64,000 nucleotides of DNA from Clavelina lepadiformis. Lineage: Eukaryota > Chordata > Ascidiacea > Aplousobranchia > Clavelinidae. Positions 63,819-64,000 of the stretch are shown here, in pieces. The stretch spans positions 8,930,501 to 8,994,500 of the forward strand of contig NC_135243.1 of assembly GCF_947623445.1 (NCBI RefSeq), written 5' to 3'. Under the pieces are notes generated by a model, which did no database searches, was not told the origin of the DNA, and saw only the letters and a program-made list of their open reading frames with translations. Position 1 is the stretch's first letter, and the number at the start of each line of letters is the position of its first letter. A program made the translations under genes and the position numbers.

Positions 63819-64000
63819 CGTTTGTTTTCGTCTTTGTGCACTGACATGGATTCGGATTATCAAGCTCTGCTGCTGCACACGGAAGTGCGATGGCTGTCAC
63901 GAGGTCGTGTCCTAAAGCGAGTTTGTGGTTTGCCGGAGGAGATTGCTATCTTCCTGAAGCAACAGAACTATGTAGGATTAGCCGAGAAGTTTTGGCAAGA
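63819..64000 (+). mobile_element. ZBED5/Buster-type hAT transposase fragment, cut by window end
   Basis: From the point after CAAATCAG the plus strand reads RLFSSLCTDMDSDYQALLLH, TEVRWLSRGRVLKRV, LPEEIAIFL and LAEKFWQ. This is the central block of SCAND3/ZBED5-like transposases (LLHTEVRWLSRGKVLxRVFEL). It is open to the window edge. The preceding transposase part is not found immediately upstream; instead there is a pyrimidine-rich run ending in AG. Confidence 0.8.

Overview
The window looks like a piece of an invertebrate chordate genome, most likely an ascidian tunicate of Ciona type. It is AT-rich. Host genes are split into short exons by small GT-AG introns, the proteins are clearly metazoan (ALKBH6, TMEM30/CDC50, a plasma-membrane Na+/H+ exchanger, a TFCP2/LSF-type CP2 factor), and the intergenic DNA is full of hAT transposons, MITEs, a CR1/L2-like LINE and Ty3/Gypsy fossils. 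Nothing prokaryotic is visible. The species call is an inference from style, not proof.

Layout. 417-1520 (+): 3' part of an ALKBH6-like dioxygenase gene. 2424-16096 (+): four tandem, related four-exon genes for small secreted proteins. I read these as divergent Cupin_5/DUF985 (cupin-fold) proteins. They come in two types in the order A1-B1-A2-B2, as if a two-gene cassette had been doubled. A1 is decayed; B1, A2 and B2 look whole. All lack the histidines expected in the cupin barrel. A dead piggyBac remnant lies between B1 and A2. 16251-20668: a complete Tip100/Zaphod-like hAT element with an intact 839-codon transposase frame and a perfect 8-bp target duplication; a broken Charlie/Buster-type hAT is nested in it. 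21222-22109: an 888-bp non-autonomous hAT-type element. 23784-24960 (-): 3' end of a LINE carrying a 178-bp hAT MITE. 27777-28841 (+): an intronless TMEM30/CDC50 flippase subunit gene.

34548-54315 (-): a complete SLC9A1-5-clade Na+/H+ exchanger. I could chain 21 exons in consistent phase, giving about 933 residues. The intron between the exons at 42386-42490 and 36126-36212 contains a broken Ty3/Gypsy element, which is split by a hAT element with an intact 595-codon transposase frame, which in turn holds a related MITE. 54316-59073 is intergenic with Gypsy and hAT debris. 59074-about 61739 (-): a TFCP2/UBP1-like transcription factor with its CP2 DNA-binding domain, SAM-like domain and C-terminal dimerisation region. 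The window ends inside a ZBED5/Buster-type hAT fragment (63819-64000, +).

The host genes do not form an operon or pathway. The most original unit is the A-B-A-B array of secreted cupin-like genes. The richest structural story is the layered transposon insertions, especially the three-layer nest in the exchanger intron.
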